Assembly (NCBI RefSeq): GCF_000374145.1 | Contig: NZ_KB893653.1 | Coordinates: 257,495 to 321,494 of the forward strand | Reading direction: 5' to 3' | DNA: 64,000 bases | Source of the DNA: Neomegalonema perideroedes DSM 15528 | GTDB lineage: Bacteria; Pseudomonadota; Alphaproteobacteria; Rhodobacterales; Rhodobacteraceae | Shown here: in pieces, positions 63,613-64,000 of the stretch | Layout: every line of letters begins with the position of its first letter | Numbering within the stretch: the stretch's first letter is position 1 | Made by a program: the position numbers and the translations under genes | Notes under the pieces: generated by a model | What the model was told of the DNA's origin: nothing | Seen by the model: the letters and a program-made list of their open reading frames with translations, nothing else | The model's database searches: none

Positions 63613-64000
63613 ATGTCGCGTATCGGCAAAAAGCCCGTTCCCGTCGCCAAGGGCGTGGACGTGCAGGTGAAAGGCCAGACGGTTTCGGTCAAAGGACCGA
63701 AGGGTCAGCGCAGCTTCACCGTTCCCGACGATGTGTCGGTGGTCTTAGAGAACGGCGCGGTCGCTTTCGCGCCGCGCGGCGACAGCAAGCGCGCCCGCAG
63801 CATGTGGGGCATGTCGCGCAGCGTCGTCGAGAATCTCCAGATCGGCGTCACCAACGGCTTCAGCAAGAAGCTTGAGATCGAGGGCGTCGGCTATCGCGCG
63901 GCGGTTCAGGGCAAAGTCCTGAAGCTGTCGCTCGGCTATTCCCACGACGTGAATTACGAGATCCCCGAAGGCATCGAGATCAAGACCCCCAAGCCGGTCG
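63613..64000 (+). CDS. rplF: 50S ribosomal protein L6 (cut by window end)
   Basis: The first 129 codons of L6, starting [20 protein letters not shown], with [14 protein letters not shown] and the segment [20 protein letters not shown] characteristic of the family. The usual length is about 177 residues, so roughly the last quarter, including most of the second repeat domain, lies beyond the window. Confidence 0.97.
   Translation, partial: MSRIGKKPVPVAKGVDVQVKGQTVSVKGPKGQRSFTVPDDVSVVLENGAVAFAPRGDSKRARSMWGMSRSVVENLQIGVTNGFSKKLEIEGVGYRAAVQGKVLKLSLGYSHDVNYEIPEGIEIKTPKPV

Overview
The window is GC-rich bacterial chromosome, almost certainly from an alphaproteobacterium. Evidence for this is the order tRNA-Trp–secE–nusG–rplKAJL–rpoBC–rpsLG–fusA–tuf–S10/spc genes, the lpxC/bamD/recN neighbourhood, an alpha-type SspB ending in VVSLDAFRKR, a sigma-32 gene next to an RluA-family synthase, and a complete TctCBA tricarboxylate transporter. 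I cannot place it below class level. I saw no insertion sequence, prophage module or CRISPR array.

Region 1–17 kb holds mixed housekeeping genes, mostly on the minus strand: an FAD oxidoreductase with a coupled lipoprotein, peroxiredoxin, nadD, two small secreted repeat proteins, ubiD, recN, bamD, lpxC, sspB, purD and tgt. These are followed by a plus-strand Fe-S unit (isochorismatase-fold pseudoenzyme, sufT, sufA) and a 25-residue membrane peptide.

Region 17–26 kb contains the most unusual gene. Between kdsA and an isoprenylcysteine-methyltransferase-like gene lies a homologue of the telomere resolvases (protelomerases; Agrobacterium TelA, phage TelK), with all expected catalytic residues present. 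Such enzymes make covalently closed hairpin ends, so the host may carry a linear replicon. Further on are a GNAT protein, an EamA transporter, an adenosine-deaminase-fold protein lacking its metal and catalytic residues, and ilvBN preceded by a leader peptide and attenuator hairpin.

Region 26–39 kb holds miaA, a tandem pair of unrecognised secreted paralogues, a lipoprotein coupled to purQ, purS, purC, rpoH, rluD with a divergent start-overlapping membrane gene, tctCBA, a MarC-family gene and tRNA-Glu, -Gly and -Trp.

Region 39–64 kb is the transcription/translation superoperon on the plus strand, from secE into rplF, which is cut by the window edge. Several strong hairpins (after rpoC, after tuf, between rplL and rpoB, between rpsH and rplF) probably set the ratio of upstream to downstream expression.

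A recurring local theme is short tandem duplications at or across gene 3' ends (3406–3466, 4144–4355, 29724–29770, 32874–32915, 39346–39409).
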